From Humidesulfovibrio sp. (GTDB lineage Bacteria; Desulfobacterota; Desulfovibrionia; Desulfovibrionales; Desulfovibrionaceae), in the NCBI RefSeq assembly GCF_031082295.1, contig NZ_JAVHLD010000001.1:62001-126000 (forward strand): a stretch of DNA of 64,000 bases. The letters are read 5' to 3'. A program made the position numbers and the translations under genes. Under the pieces are notes generated by a model. The model saw only the letters and a list, made by a program, of their open reading frames with translations. It was not told the DNA's origin and did no database searches. Positions within the stretch are counted from its first letter, which is position 1. Each line of letters opens with the position of its first letter. This document shows positions 1-11,200 of this stretch, piece by piece.

Positions 1-893
<893 letters not shown>

Positions 894-965
894 GCGCGTG
901 CGTCCTTCACGTTGAGTGGTGTTGCAAAAACCAAACGGCCAGGCGCATGCCAGCCGTAAACATTA

Positions 966-994
966 ATAATATGGCAAAGCGCCTGCGCGGTCAA
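966..994 (-). promoter_or_regulatory. Sigma-70-type promoter for glnS
   Basis: On the minus strand the sequence reads TTGACC, 17 bases, TATTAT, close to the consensus at both hexamers and with ideal spacing. It lies in the 151-base gap between glnS and the Spy-like gene and points at glnS. The predicted leader is about 65 bases. It was recognised by eye only. Confidence 0.65.
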
Positions 995-1044
995 ACGTTA
1001 GGCGTCGGACCTGCAGGCGCAGAAGGGCTTGGCGGATTGCGGAG

Positions 1045-1530
1045 CTAGTTCGGCGGCGGGCCGGGAGGCATTCCGCCAGGAGGAGGTCCGGGCGGCGGGC
1101 CGGTCATTCCACCGGGAGGAGGTCCGGGCGGCGGCCCGTGAGGCGGGCCGGGCGGCATGGACCGGCGGAACTTCTCCATGCGGGCGCGCAGCTCGGCAAA
1201 TTTCACCTTTTGGGCCGCATCAAGCTTTTCGGCGATGGCGTCGTCCAGTTGCTTGAAATTGGCATCCATCGCCGGACGCACGGACTCCTGCAAGGCGCCC
1301 CCGCGCTCGAGTCCCGCCTTGATGAGCGGGCGCAGCTCCGCGCGCTGGGCGTCCGTCAGTCCCACCTCGGCATCGATATGCGACAGGATGCGATCCTCAA
1401 AACGCTCGGCAGGCCGGGCAAGCATCTCCGGCAGATGCCGTAATATGTACGCGCGCATGCCAAAGGCACCGGCGCAAACGCCGGTCAGGAATATTACGGC
1501 CACAAGGGCCCAGGCCTTCCAGGATGTCAT
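1045..1530 (-). CDS. Spy/CnrX-like periplasmic protein with Gly-Pro-rich tail
   Basis: A 161-residue protein anchored by one N-terminal hydrophobic segment (about residues 4-25) and otherwise periplasmic. The middle is helical and charged, with an LTDAQRAEL motif like the LTxxQ repeats of the Spy/CpxP/ZraP/CnrX heavy-metal-resistance superfamily. The last 35 residues are almost only Pro, Gly and Met in GPPPGPPPGG-type repeats. I chose the ATG at 1530 because it places the membrane segment at the N-terminus and lies just after the preceding gene; an in-frame start at 1716 would add a basic, unlikely leader. It is the third gene of an ECF-sigma operon, so it may be the periplasmic sensor or a target of that sigma factor. 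The ligand is unknown. Confidence 0.7.
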   Translation of the reverse strand: MTSWKAWALVAVIFLTGVCAGAFGMRAYILRHLPEMLARPAERFEDRILSHIDAEVGLTDAQRAELRPLIKAGLERGGALQESVRPAMDANFKQLDDAIAEKLDAAQKVKFAELRARMEKFRRSMPPGPPHGPPPGPPPGGMTGPPPGPPPGGMPPGPPPN

Positions 1531-1544
1531 GGAACCCGCTCCGT

Positions 1545-1856
1545 TCAAGGCATCAGCCCGGCCAGGATGTACGTTCCGCCCGTGCCGTGCAGGGACAGCG
1601 AGACCACAGCCTGAGTCAGCAACCGTTCGGACATGAGGGCATAGGCGCAGGCCGCGCTGGCAACCAGAGCCCCGGCTGGAGCGAATCGGCTGCCAGCGAG
1701 CGAAAAGAGGCTCCAAAAATCGTTGCGGGCCTCGACCATTGCGCGCACCGCGCGCATGACGCCCTCCGTGAAGCCCGCAGGCGCCGCCATCGGCGAACGT
1801 CCCCGGGCATGCCGCAGCAACACCTGTTCAAGCTGGTCGAGTCTGCCATCATCCAT
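1545..1856 (-). CDS. Small membrane protein, probable anti-sigma partner of the ECF factor
   Basis: A 103-residue protein between the ECF sigma gene and the Spy/CnrX-like gene. The first 55 residues are soluble and charged (cytoplasmic side expected). A hydrophobic segment at about residues 60-80 and a second weaker one near the C-terminus could span the membrane. I recognise no zinc-binding HxxxCxxC anti-sigma motif. The role as anti-sigma factor comes from position and topology alone. The ATG at 1856 was preferred over 1874 because GGGAGG sits eight bases before it. The layout sigma / small membrane protein / periplasmic metal-sensor-like protein recalls CnrH-CnrY-CnrX. Confidence 0.55.
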   Translation of the reverse strand: MDDGRLDQLEQVLLRHARGRSPMAAPAGFTEGVMRAVRAMVEARNDFWSLFSLAGSRFAPAGALVASAACAYALMSERLLTQAVVSLSLHGTGGTYILAGLMP

Positions 1857-1886
1857 GATCGCGACCTCCCTCATGTCTGTCCACTT

Positions 1887-2456
1887 TCAGCGCTCAAGGA
1901 GCCGCCCCAGCAGTTCCCGCAGCTTCCTCCGCGCCCGGAACGAGCGCACCTTGACCTTGGCCAGGCTCCAGCCCAACAACTCCGCCGCCTCGGAAAGCGC
2001 CTGCCCCTCCATGTGGGTCATGGTCAACACCACTCGGTCGTCGGGGCTTAATTGCGCCAGCGCCCAGTCAAGGAGCGTCCCGGCTTCCTTGTCCGCCGCC
2101 AGGGACTCCAGCCCGCCGGGATCGGCATCGGACGGGATGCTCTCTATCCAGTCCATGGCCTCCGGCCCCAGGGCGCTGAACACCGTTTCGCGGCGGCGGG
2201 ACTTCTCGCGCCAGAAATCCGCGCAGAGCCGGAGCGCGATGCGCACAAGCCAGTGGCCGAAGGGGCTCTCGGACCGGTAGGTACCGAGCTTCTCGAAGGC
2301 GCGGACAAAGGTCTCATGCGCCAACTCGGGGGCTCGATCCGGCGGCACATGGCGCGAGATGATTCCGACCACGCGCGGCCCATGGCTGTCCACCAGGAGC
2401 GCGTAGGCGTTCACATCACCCGCCAGCACGCGGCGCACGATCTCGGCCTCGTTCAT
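1887..2456 (-). CDS. ECF-type RNA polymerase sigma factor
   Basis: A 189-residue sigma-70 family protein with regions 2 and 4 only, the ECF architecture. Region 2 covers about residues 8-85 and includes ELAHETFVRAFE and the FGHWLVRIA segment. Region 4 covers about residues 125-185 with the helix-turn-helix QALSEAAELLGWSLAKVKVR. It heads a three-gene operon (31-base and 14-base gaps) with a small membrane protein and a Spy/CnrX-like protein, so it probably answers an envelope or metal signal. Its own promoter may be the TTGACG/TAGATG pair just upstream, but ECF factors often autoregulate from non-sigma-70 promoters. Confidence 0.9.
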   Translation of the reverse strand: MNEAEIVRRVLAGDVNAYALLVDSHGPRVVGIISRHVPPDRAPELAHETFVRAFEKLGTYRSESPFGHWLVRIALRLCADFWREKSRRRETVFSALGPEAMDWIESIPSDADPGGLESLAADKEAGTLLDWALAQLSPDDRVVLTMTHMEGQALSEAAELLGWSLAKVKVRSFRARRKLRELLGRLLER

Positions 2457-2509
2457 TCCCGCATCTCTTGCTGCGCCCCTGCTTCCCCGGCATACGCACC
2501 GGCTACAAA

Positions 2510-2538
2510 CATCTATGCCATGCGACCCGTCCCGTCAA
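2510..2538 (-). promoter_or_regulatory. Candidate promoter of the ECF operon
   Basis: The minus strand reads TTGACG, 17 bases, TAGATG. The match to a housekeeping promoter is moderate. The element lies in the 145-base gap upstream of the ECF sigma gene and points at it. An ECF-dependent promoter could also lie here, but no consensus for this factor is known. Confidence 0.4.
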
Positions 2539-2601
2539 AGCGGGGAGCGGTTGACCAGACCGCCCCCCTTGGGAGGGAGGACAGACCCGCCGTCTGCGCC
2601 G

Positions 2602-3450
2602 CTAGGCGCTGAGCGACAAGGACTGCGTGTCGATGTCTGAACCGAACAGGTCACCAATCAGCCTGTCCATGTTCAGATACGAACTGCTGGCCTTCTGCCT
2701 CAGCATGAAGTCCGCCAGACTCCCGCTCAGCGAGGAGGAGGCGGTGGACGACGTGGAGTCCGACGAGCTTGACGAGGAACTGGTGCTCGCGGTGTCGCCG
2801 AACAGGCCGCTGATGAGGTTGTCCAGGTTCGGCGCGCCCTGGCCGCCGCCCATTGCGCCCGCACCACCGGGGGGCGGGGGCATCACGCCGCCGTTCTCGG
2901 CCATCATCTCCTCGCGGTGCGACTTGAGCGAGGCCGTGAGCTCCGATTCGCTCACGCTGCCATCGCCGTCGTTGTCGACAGCGGACAGGTTGTCCGCGCT
3001 GACGCCGAGTTCCGAAGCGGAAAGCACGCCGTCCTTGTTGGTGTCTTTCTCATCAATGATGCTCTTGGACATCTGGGTGTCCATCTTGGACATGTCCATG
3101 CCGCCCATGCCCTGAGCCCCCTGCCCCATGCTCGCCTGCAGCATGCCCATGTGGCCGCTCTGGGCCATCTGGTTCTGCATGGACGCCTGCATCTGCTCGC
3201 GCTTGGCCTTGAGCCCGGCCTGCAATTCGGTAGAGCTGACCTCGCCGTTGCCGTCTGTATCGTACTCGGCGAGCTTTTCGGCGCTGGTGCCAAGCTCCGT
3301 GGCGCTCAACGCGCCGCTCCCGTCGGAGTCCTTGGCCTTGAGGATCTCACTGGAAAGCTTTGCGTCCATCTCGTCCATATTCTTGGAGCCCATGGCTCCG
3401 AACATGGCGCTCGCGGATCCGCTCCCACTCATGGATGTGTTGATCTGCAT
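2602..3450 (-). CDS. Four-EF-hand calcium-binding protein with Met-rich spacer and Ser-rich tail
   Basis: A 282-residue protein with four canonical EF-hand loops: DSDGSGALSATE (41-52), DTDGNGEVSSTE (64-75), DTNKDGVLSASE (136-147) and DNDGDGSVSESE (159-170). They form two pairs, evidently a duplication, separated by a Met/Gln-rich spacer (85-130). After a Pro/Gly stretch come two similar short motifs, NLISGLFGD and RLIGDLFGS, on either side of a serine/threonine-rich linker. There is no signal peptide or membrane segment, so it is either cytosolic or exported by a leaderless route. The start at 3450 is fixed by GAGGAGCG upstream. All loop positions 1, 3, 5 and 12 are acidic, Asn or Ser as required for calcium. 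The biological role is unknown. Confidence 0.8.
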   Translation of the reverse strand: MQINTSMSGSGSASAMFGAMGSKNMDEMDAKLSSEILKAKDSDGSGALSATELGTSAEKLAEYDTDGNGEVSSTELQAGLKAKREQMQASMQNQMAQSGHMGMLQASMGQGAQGMGGMDMSKMDTQMSKSIIDEKDTNKDGVLSASELGVSADNLSAVDNDGDGSVSESELTASLKSHREEMMAENGGVMPPPPGGAGAMGGGQGAPNLDNLISGLFGDTASTSSSSSSSDSTSSTASSSLSGSLADFMLRQKASSSYLNMDRLIGDLFGSDIDTQSLSLSA

Positions 3451-3811
3451 ACGTTCGCTCCTCGATAACCCCACCACGCGCATCGGCGCGGAGGGCGTGT
3501 CTCGTCTGATTTCATCCTCGCCTTTGACGACTGACCTCGAAGAGGCGGCCACTGGCCGCAACGGTTATCATGGCATGGCGTCCTCCATCGCCTCCCCTCC
3601 CGAGGGACGCAAAAGAGTCCTTGCACTACATGACGCGCAGGCCTGGACAACGGTTACACACCTTTTGCAGATTGCTCTTGCTGGTCCCACCGACAGATCG
3701 CCCCGACCCCGCCTTGCGGGCTTGCCTGCCAGTGGTCGCGGATGCTAACATAATATATGGACTGGACGAGCGCCCTCGCCCCAGGCCGAATCAACACTTT
3801 CAGGAGCTGGC
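3451..3811. promoter_or_regulatory. Divergent intergenic region with a candidate promoter (3722-3751) for the flavoprotein gene
   Basis: This 361-base region separates the EF-hand gene (minus) from the COG2509 gene (plus). On the plus strand TTGCCT at 3722, an 18-base gap and TAACAT at 3746 make a weak sigma-70 match; the following TAATATATGG is the only AT-rich stretch in the gap. AGGAG lies just before the ATG at 3812. I found no convincing ORF here. Confidence 0.4.
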
Positions 3812-5215
3812 ATGACCCCGAACAAGCCTGTGCGCACCGATTTCGACGTAATCATTGTGGGCGGCGGCCCGGCTGGGCTTTTCGCCTCGGCCTGGCTGGG
3901 CGAGCACACCGACCTCTCGGTGCTGGTCATCGAGCGCGGCAAGCCCGCGCCCAAGCGCGACTGCCCGGTGGGACGCTCCGGCTGCATCCACTGCAAGCCC
4001 TGCAACATCCTCTCGGGCATCGGCGGGGCCGGGCTGTTCTCCGACGGCAAGCTCAACTTCATCCACAAGCTCGGCAAGACCGACCTGACCCAGTTCATGG
4101 GTGAGGCCGACGCACGCGCCCTCATCGACGAGACAGAGGCCATGTTCAACCGCTTCGGCATGGACGGCCCAGTGTACCCCACGAACATGGAACAGGCTGC
4201 CCGCATCCGCACCCAGGCCAAGAAATGCGGCATCGACCTCTTGCTCATCCGCCAGAAGCACCTGGGCAGCGACAAGCTCCCCGGCCTCATCGCCGACATG
4301 ACCGAGTACGTGAAGTCGCGCGGCGTCACCTTCCACACGTCGGAAGAGGTCAAGAGCGTGCTGACGGAAAACGGTGCGCTCAAGGGCGTCGTGACCAACC
4401 GCGCCGAGTACACCGCCCGGGCGGTGATCCTGGCCCCTGGCCGGGTGGGCGCGGAATGGGTAGGCAACCAGGCGCGCGAGCTGGGCCTCGGGCTGTCGCA
4501 GCGCGGCATCGAGGTGGGCGTGCGCGTGGAGGTCCCGCGCGAGGTCATGCAGGAGCTCTGCGAGACCATCTACGATCCGACCTTCTTCATCCGCACCAAC
4601 AAGTACGACGACCAGACGCGCACTTTCTGCACCAACGACGGCGGCTTCGTGGCGCTGGAGAACTACCAGGACTTCGTCTGCGTGAACGGCCACGCCTACA
4701 TGGACAGAAAGAGCCCCAACACCAACTTCGCCTTCCTGTCCAAGGTGGTGCTGAACGATCCGGTGACCAACAACCAGGCCTACGGCGAGCACATCGGGCG
4801 GCTGGCCTCGCTCATCGGCGACGGCAAGCCCATCCTGCAGCGTTTCGGGGATTTGAAGCGCGGACGCCGCAGCACCTGGTCGCGCATCAAGAACAGCTCG
4901 ATTGAGCCCACGCTGAAGAACGTGGTCTGCGGCGACATCGCCATGGCCCTGCCCGAGCGCATCCTGACCAACCTCGTGGAGGGCCTGGAGAAGCTCGGCC
5001 AGGTGGTGCCGGGCGTGGCCAACGACGAGACCCTGCTCTACGCGCCGGAGATCAAGTTCTTCGCCACCCAGGTGGAGACCGACAGCAACCTGGAGACCGC
5101 CGTCAGCGGGCTTTTCGTGGCGGGCGACGGACCCGGCGTGGCCGGCAACATCGTCTCCGCCGCGGCCACGGGTCTCATCCCGAGCAAGGAGATCGCCAGA
5201 AGGCTGGCTGGCTGA
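3812..5215 (+). CDS. FAD-dependent dehydrogenase, COG2509 family (467 aa)
   Basis: A flavoprotein with an N-terminal dinucleotide fold: VGGGPAGLFA at residues 16-25 binds the FAD phosphates. It is followed by a cysteine cluster (C51, C58, C61, C64) and the family signature GIGGAGLFSDGK (69-80). The C-terminal FAD motif is FVAGDGPGVAGNI. This architecture matches the uncharacterised COG2509 FAD-dependent dehydrogenases; the substrate is unknown. C58-C61-C64 in the stretch SGCIHCKPCN could bind metal or an Fe-S cluster, which is inference. It stands alone, with AGGAG six bases before the ATG. A longer paralogue lies on the minus strand at 40754-42400 and shares the GGAGxFSDGK motif. Confidence 0.85.
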   Translation: MTPNKPVRTDFDVIIVGGGPAGLFASAWLGEHTDLSVLVIERGKPAPKRDCPVGRSGCIHCKPCNILSGIGGAGLFSDGKLNFIHKLGKTDLTQFMGEADARALIDETEAMFNRFGMDGPVYPTNMEQAARIRTQAKKCGIDLLLIRQKHLGSDKLPGLIADMTEYVKSRGVTFHTSEEVKSVLTENGALKGVVTNRAEYTARAVILAPGRVGAEWVGNQARELGLGLSQRGIEVGVRVEVPREVMQELCETIYDPTFFIRTNKYDDQTRTFCTNDGGFVALENYQDFVCVNGHAYMDRKSPNTNFAFLSKVVLNDPVTNNQAYGEHIGRLASLIGDGKPILQRFGDLKRGRRSTWSRIKNSSIEPTLKNVVCGDIAMALPERILTNLVEGLEKLGQVVPGVANDETLLYAPEIKFFATQVETDSNLETAVSGLFVAGDGPGVAGNIVSAAATGLIPSKEIARRLAG

Positions 5216-5311
5216 ACAGGCCTAACCGCGGCAGCTCCCATTGGCGTACGACGCTGACAGGCGCTCCCGCTTTTTTTTGCGCGCGCAACCAAAGGCACCC
5301 AGAGATCACCA

Positions 5312-7027
5312 ATGCTCCGAGACACGCTGAAATATGACGCTGGCCAAACGCCCCCCCTGCATCTGGCGATTTGCCTCGCCTTAATGCATGTGCTGCTTAT
5401 TTTCGACGCCATCATCTTCATCCCCAACGTGTTGAGCAAGACCGCCAACCTGGAGCCCCAGGCCCTGGCCTTCATCACCTTCAGCACCATCACCATCTCA
5501 GCCCTGTTCACCTTTCTGCAAAGCAGGACGAGCTTCGGCATCGGCTCCGGCTTCTTGCTGTTCACCGGCTCCTACAGCGCTTTCGTGCTCTGCTCCGTGG
5601 ACGCGGTGAAGATGGGAGGTCTGCCGCTTTTGGCGACCATGTCCCTCCTCACCGTGCCCTTGGTGTTCCTGTACACCTTCTTCATCCGATTCTTCCGGCA
5701 CATCATCACCCCGGCCGTAGGCGGCGTGGTGGTACTGCTCATCGCCATGTCCATGGTGCCCATCGGCCTGGCGCTGTGGGCGGGCGACCCGGTGACCGGA
5801 GCGACCGTATCCCCGGCCCGCATGGCCACGGGCACGGTCACAGTGCTCAGCCTGGCGCTGTTGATGCTTTTCGGGCGGCCCTCGCTACGCCTGTGGAGCC
5901 CGCTCATCGCCATGGGCTGCGGCTACGCGGTGGCCTTCGTCACCGGCGAGGTAAACTTCGAGCACACCCGGCGCGGCGCCTGGTTTGGCCTGCCGCAGCT
6001 GTCGGCTTGGCCCGGCATTGAGCTGGACTTCCGCGGCGCGCACATGCCCCTGCTCCTGGCCTTCGGCATGGGCATGGTCGCCAGCGTCATAGAGTGCACG
6101 GGCAACATCATGCTGGTGCAGCAGATCTCCACGCGCAACTTCCGCCGGGTGGACTATGACAAGGTGCAAAGCGGCTTGTATTGCGACGGCCTGAGCAAGG
6201 TCGCCGCCGGACTCATGGGCACCGCCGTTCCCTCCATCTACTGCGACAACCTTCCGCTCATCGAGATGACCGGCGTTGCCTCCAGGCGCATCGGCAGCAT
6301 CGGGGCCTGCATCCTGCTTGTGCTGGCCTTCATGCCCAAGGTCAGCGGCGTAATCCTGGACATGCCCGGCCCGGTCATCGGGGGGTTTCTCATCGTCATC
6401 GCCGCGCTGCTGTTCCACGCGGGCTTCGGGCTAGTCGCCATGACCAAGCTCAGCAACCAGCACGGGCTTATCCTCGGCCTGTCGCTGGTGGTGGGCCTTG
6501 TGGCCGGGGGCAAGTCGTTCTTTCCGGGCGTCATTCCCGACAGCTTAAGCCCGCTGCTCCAGAACAGCGTAGCCGTGGGCGGGTTCACGGCCTTTATGCT
6601 GAGCACCCTGGCATACCTGGCGCCCAAAAGGGGCGCCAACGGCGTGTTCAAGGCGGATGCCTCGGAGTTGGAGTCCATGCAACGCATGCTCACCGCCAAC
6701 CGCGAGCGGCTCAAGCTGTCCGCGGAGGAGTTCAACAGGCTCTCCCTCTGCTGCGAGGAGGCCTTCAACCACATGGTATACGCCCGCGGCGTGAACAGCG
6801 GGCACAGCCTGACCATACGCGTAACGCTCACCGAGGACGGCTGCTTCACGGAGATGGTCTGCGGGCATAAGATGGACGACATCAACAACTTTGCCCTGCC
6901 GGAATCCCTGCTCCAGGCTAACCCCGACGAACTGAACAACATCGGACTGCTGCTCTTCTCAAAGTATGCTCGCAATGTGAAGCACCTGGAGATTTCCGGC
7001 TATTCCTACATTTCCTTCCTTGTCTAG
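5312..7027 (+). CDS. NCS2-family (xanthine/uracil-type) permease fused to a HATPase-like C-terminal domain
   Basis: A 571-residue protein. Residues 1 to about 440 form a polytopic nucleobase:cation symporter-2 permease, with some 12-14 hydrophobic segments and the family region QISTRNFRRVDYDKVQSGLY followed by DGLSKVAAG and a TGVASRRIG loop. Residues 445-571 are soluble and resemble the ATPase fold of RsbW/histidine kinases: LSLCCEEAFNHMVYA looks like an N-box (E..xN..xxA), and NIGLLLFSKYA looks like a G2 box. The normal DxGxG nucleotide motif is not obvious (MVCGHKMDD lies in its place), so ATP binding is uncertain. A transporter carrying its own regulatory or anti-sigma-like module is inferred. 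The transported base is not identifiable from sequence. Confidence 0.85.
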   Translation: MLRDTLKYDAGQTPPLHLAICLALMHVLLIFDAIIFIPNVLSKTANLEPQALAFITFSTITISALFTFLQSRTSFGIGSGFLLFTGSYSAFVLCSVDAVKMGGLPLLATMSLLTVPLVFLYTFFIRFFRHIITPAVGGVVVLLIAMSMVPIGLALWAGDPVTGATVSPARMATGTVTVLSLALLMLFGRPSLRLWSPLIAMGCGYAVAFVTGEVNFEHTRRGAWFGLPQLSAWPGIELDFRGAHMPLLLAFGMGMVASVIECTGNIMLVQQISTRNFRRVDYDKVQSGLYCDGLSKVAAGLMGTAVPSIYCDNLPLIEMTGVASRRIGSIGACILLVLAFMPKVSGVILDMPGPVIGGFLIVIAALLFHAGFGLVAMTKLSNQHGLILGLSLVVGLVAGGKSFFPGVIPDSLSPLLQNSVAVGGFTAFMLSTLAYLAPKRGANGVFKADASELESMQRMLTANRERLKLSAEEFNRLSLCCEEAFNHMVYARGVNSGHSLTIRVTLTEDGCFTEMVCGHKMDDINNFALPESLLQANPDELNNIGLLLFSKYARNVKHLEISGYSYISFLV

Positions 7028-7128
7028 CTTGCCAAACTCACCTGGCCCCTGCTCCGTGTCGAGTATATATTTTTTCTAGAAAACGGTTGACTTTGCGTCA
7101 TTTCATTGACAGTGACTGGGAAACACCT

Positions 7129-7154
7129 CGCGGGCGTCTATACGCGCGCCCGCG
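7129..7154 (+). other. GC-rich hairpin in the leader of the sigma-54 activator gene
   Basis: An 8-bp perfect inverted repeat, CGCGGGCG and CGCCCGCG, around a 10-base loop, 28 bases before the ATG of the bEBP gene. No U-tract follows, so it is not a standard terminator. It could be a regulatory mRNA structure or an operator. Upstream, 7028-7128 is AT-rich and contains TTGACT and TTGACA, but neither has a convincing -10 at the correct distance. Confidence 0.4.
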
Positions 7155-7181
7155 ATCTGGGAAGGCAAACCGGGAGGAGCA

Positions 7182-8222
<1,041 letters not shown>

Positions 8223-8269
8223 GTCCGGCCATGCGGGTTTAGGACACGAGAACCAAGCAGGCCCATGCC

Positions 8270-11200
8270 ATGACCTGGAGACGACCGACAGCGCCCCTCT
8301 GGCTCGTGGCGGCCCTGGCCGCCGGGGCGGTTCTGTGCCCGACGCACGGGAACGCGCTGCAGACCGGCTTCCAGGCCGGACAGGGCTCCGACACGATCAC
8401 CGTCTCCCCCGAATCCGGTCCATTGCCGAAGTACAGCGTGCACCGCACCGGGGCGCAGGAAATCACTGTGCTCATCCAGCCCGCGCCGGGCGAAAAGGCC
8501 GCCGCAGCGCCACGCGTGGGCGGGTCCAAGCTCGTGAAAAGCGTGCGCGCCATTCCCGGGGGCTTCAAGATCCAGCTGAGCACCAGTGGTTTCGGCTATG
8601 TGCACTCCGCCCCATCCGGCAAGCTGCAGATCCAGCTCTTTTCCGACCCCATCGGCTCGCGCTGGGAAAACGTCAACAAAAAGGCTGAGCCCAAGGCCGC
8701 CCCCAAGGCCGAGACGAGTGCCGAGACAAAGCCCGCCGCAAAGACGGAAGCCAAGACCGAACTCCCCAACAAGCCGCCGCAGGAAAAGCCCCTTTCCGCC
8801 AAGGAGCAGAAGCTTGCCGAGCAGAAGCGCCTTCAGGAGGCCAAGGCTGCGGAAGCCGCGCGACGCAAGGCTGAGACCGAGGCACGGCTGGAGCTTGAGG
8901 CCGCGGCCAAGCGGGAGAAGGAAGCGGCGGCCCGACAGCCCAAACCTTCGGCGCAGGCCGCGACGCCAGCCCCCGCGCCCCCGTCAACTTCTGCACCTCA
9001 GGCTCCCGTAGCGCCCCAACCCGCGCCCCAGCCCGCGCAAGTTACTCCGGGCAAAGCCGACGCAGCCACAGGCCAGCCCTATTTCTCCGTGCCCTATTCC
9101 ATGCGCGCGCCGGTGAGCAAAACCGTCCTCGGCATGCCCAGCGGAAGCACTGCGACCCTGCCCATGGTATCCGGCCAGGGTCAGGCCCCTTCTGCTCCGG
9201 CGCCGACCCCGGCCGCCCCCAAGCAGGCTGCGCACGAAAGCACACCGGCCAAGGTCGTGGGCGGCAAGCTGCCCGCCGGGGTGACGGAGAAGCCGATCCT
9301 GCAGGATCAGCACGTGCCGCAAGCCGCGCCCGCCACCGCACAGACGCCAATGCCGCCCGTTGCCGCAGAGCATGCCCAGCCCACATTGCCGCCTCCAGCG
9401 CAGCCCACCCCCATCGACGTTCAGCCTGAGAAGGGCAAGGCCGATGTGCGCTTCCGCGCCGACCGCAACACCCCGGAGCAGGCGCGGCTGGCCGAGATCG
9501 TCTCAGGCACGGCGGCATTTCCCAAGGCCGCAGCTCCTGGCCAGGCGGCCGCCCCGGCCAAGATCGCACCGGCGGCGCAAACCCCGGGCGCGCGCCCCTG
9601 GGAGATTCGCCAGCAGGTGCAGAAGACGACGATGCCCACCGTCGCCGGCACCACGGCACCCCTGCCTGCAGTGGCCCCGGGCGCAGTGGCCGAACACACG
9701 CCCGCTGCACCTGCAACCCCGCAACCGCTCCCGGCAGAAGGCGGGGGCAATGCCTCGGCGCACGGCCCGACAAAGGAGCCAGCCAAAGACGCCGCCAAGG
9801 AGCAGGCCAACAACACGAACGGAGCAGCTCCGAAAGAGCCGGGCAAGGAAGAAGCGAAAGACGCGCACGGCGCTGCCCCGAAAGAGGCGGGCAAGGACAA
9901 AGCCCCTGAAGGCCCGCACACGGAGCAGCAGATCAAGGACATGCTGCTCAAGGCGCAGTCGGACATGTCCGCTGGCCAGTGGGACTCCGCCGTCAAGTCG
10001 CTTCGGGCGATGCTGAACGAGCCGAACCTCAAGGGCGCCCTGCGCGAAGAGGTCCTCTACTCCCTGGCGGACGCCTACATGCAGGCATACAGGGACAACT
10101 ACGCCGCCAATTACGACAAGGTCGCCGGGGCGCAGATGATGGCGATGAACTCCAACCAGAAGTCCAGACAAGTGCCGCGCGCCCTGCTGAACCTGGGCTT
10201 GTTGAACCTCAAGGTGGGCAACCTGGGCGAGGCCAAGGCCTATTTCAACATCATCAAGAAGAAGTACAAGATCGACCAGAACGCCGCCATGGTTCCCTAC
10301 TCCCTGGGAGAGTACTACCGCGGCAAAGGCGACCTGAAGAAGGCGGCCGACAACTACCAGGAGCTCATTCAGGACTACCCTGACAGCAAGCTTGCCAAGG
10401 AGACCGCCTACACGCTGGCCCAGACCCTGCGCAAGCTCGGCGAATACGAAAAAGCCTACAAGATCATCGACTACATCGACAAGCGCTGGCCGCTCTTCTA
10501 CATGGAGGCGCCGGACTTCCTGCGGCTGGAGGCGGAGATCGAGGAGAAGGTTGGCAAGCTGGCCCAGGCCAAGGACCACTACTGGACCTATTACAACCTG
10601 AACCCGGCCGCCGAGTTCGCGGACGTCACCCTTGTGCGCGTCGGCGACATCTATCTGCGCCAGGACAAGCGGGCCGCCGCCAAGGAAGTCTACCAGAAGG
10701 CCGTGCACGATTTCCCAGGCAGCGAGGGCGGCCTGGTTGCGCGCATGCGCATCGCCGAGGAAGGCATCTACGACGACCCCACCATGACCGAGATGGTCTC
10801 ACTGTTCGGCAAGCCGCAGTCGCTCAAGCCGAACGAGACCTACGAGTACATCGTCAAGAAGTACCCGCAGAGCCCGCTGGCCCCGCTGGCCCTCATCAAG
10901 CTCGGCATGTGGCAGTTCTACTCGAAGGCCTACCTCGATGCCATCGGCAGTGCCAACTCCTTCCTGGAAAAGTATCCGAAAAGCCCGCTCATCGGCAAAG
11001 CCAAGGAGCTCGGGTTCCAGTCCTTCCTCCTGGCGCTGCCCCAGCTTGTGCAGGAAGGCAACTACCAGCGCGTGATGCAGCTGTTCGACTCCGCGCCGTT
11101 CGTCAAGGAGAGCCAGGACAAGATCGGCGACGAAGCGCGCATGGCCATCGCCGTGAGCGCCTGGAAACGGGGGGAGCCGGAACGGGCGCTTCAGCTCGCG

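Noticed and set aside
7028-7181. Sigma-54 promoter (TGGCAC-N5-TTGC) before the bEBP gene
   Set aside because: TGGCCCC is present, but no GC element at the correct distance follows.
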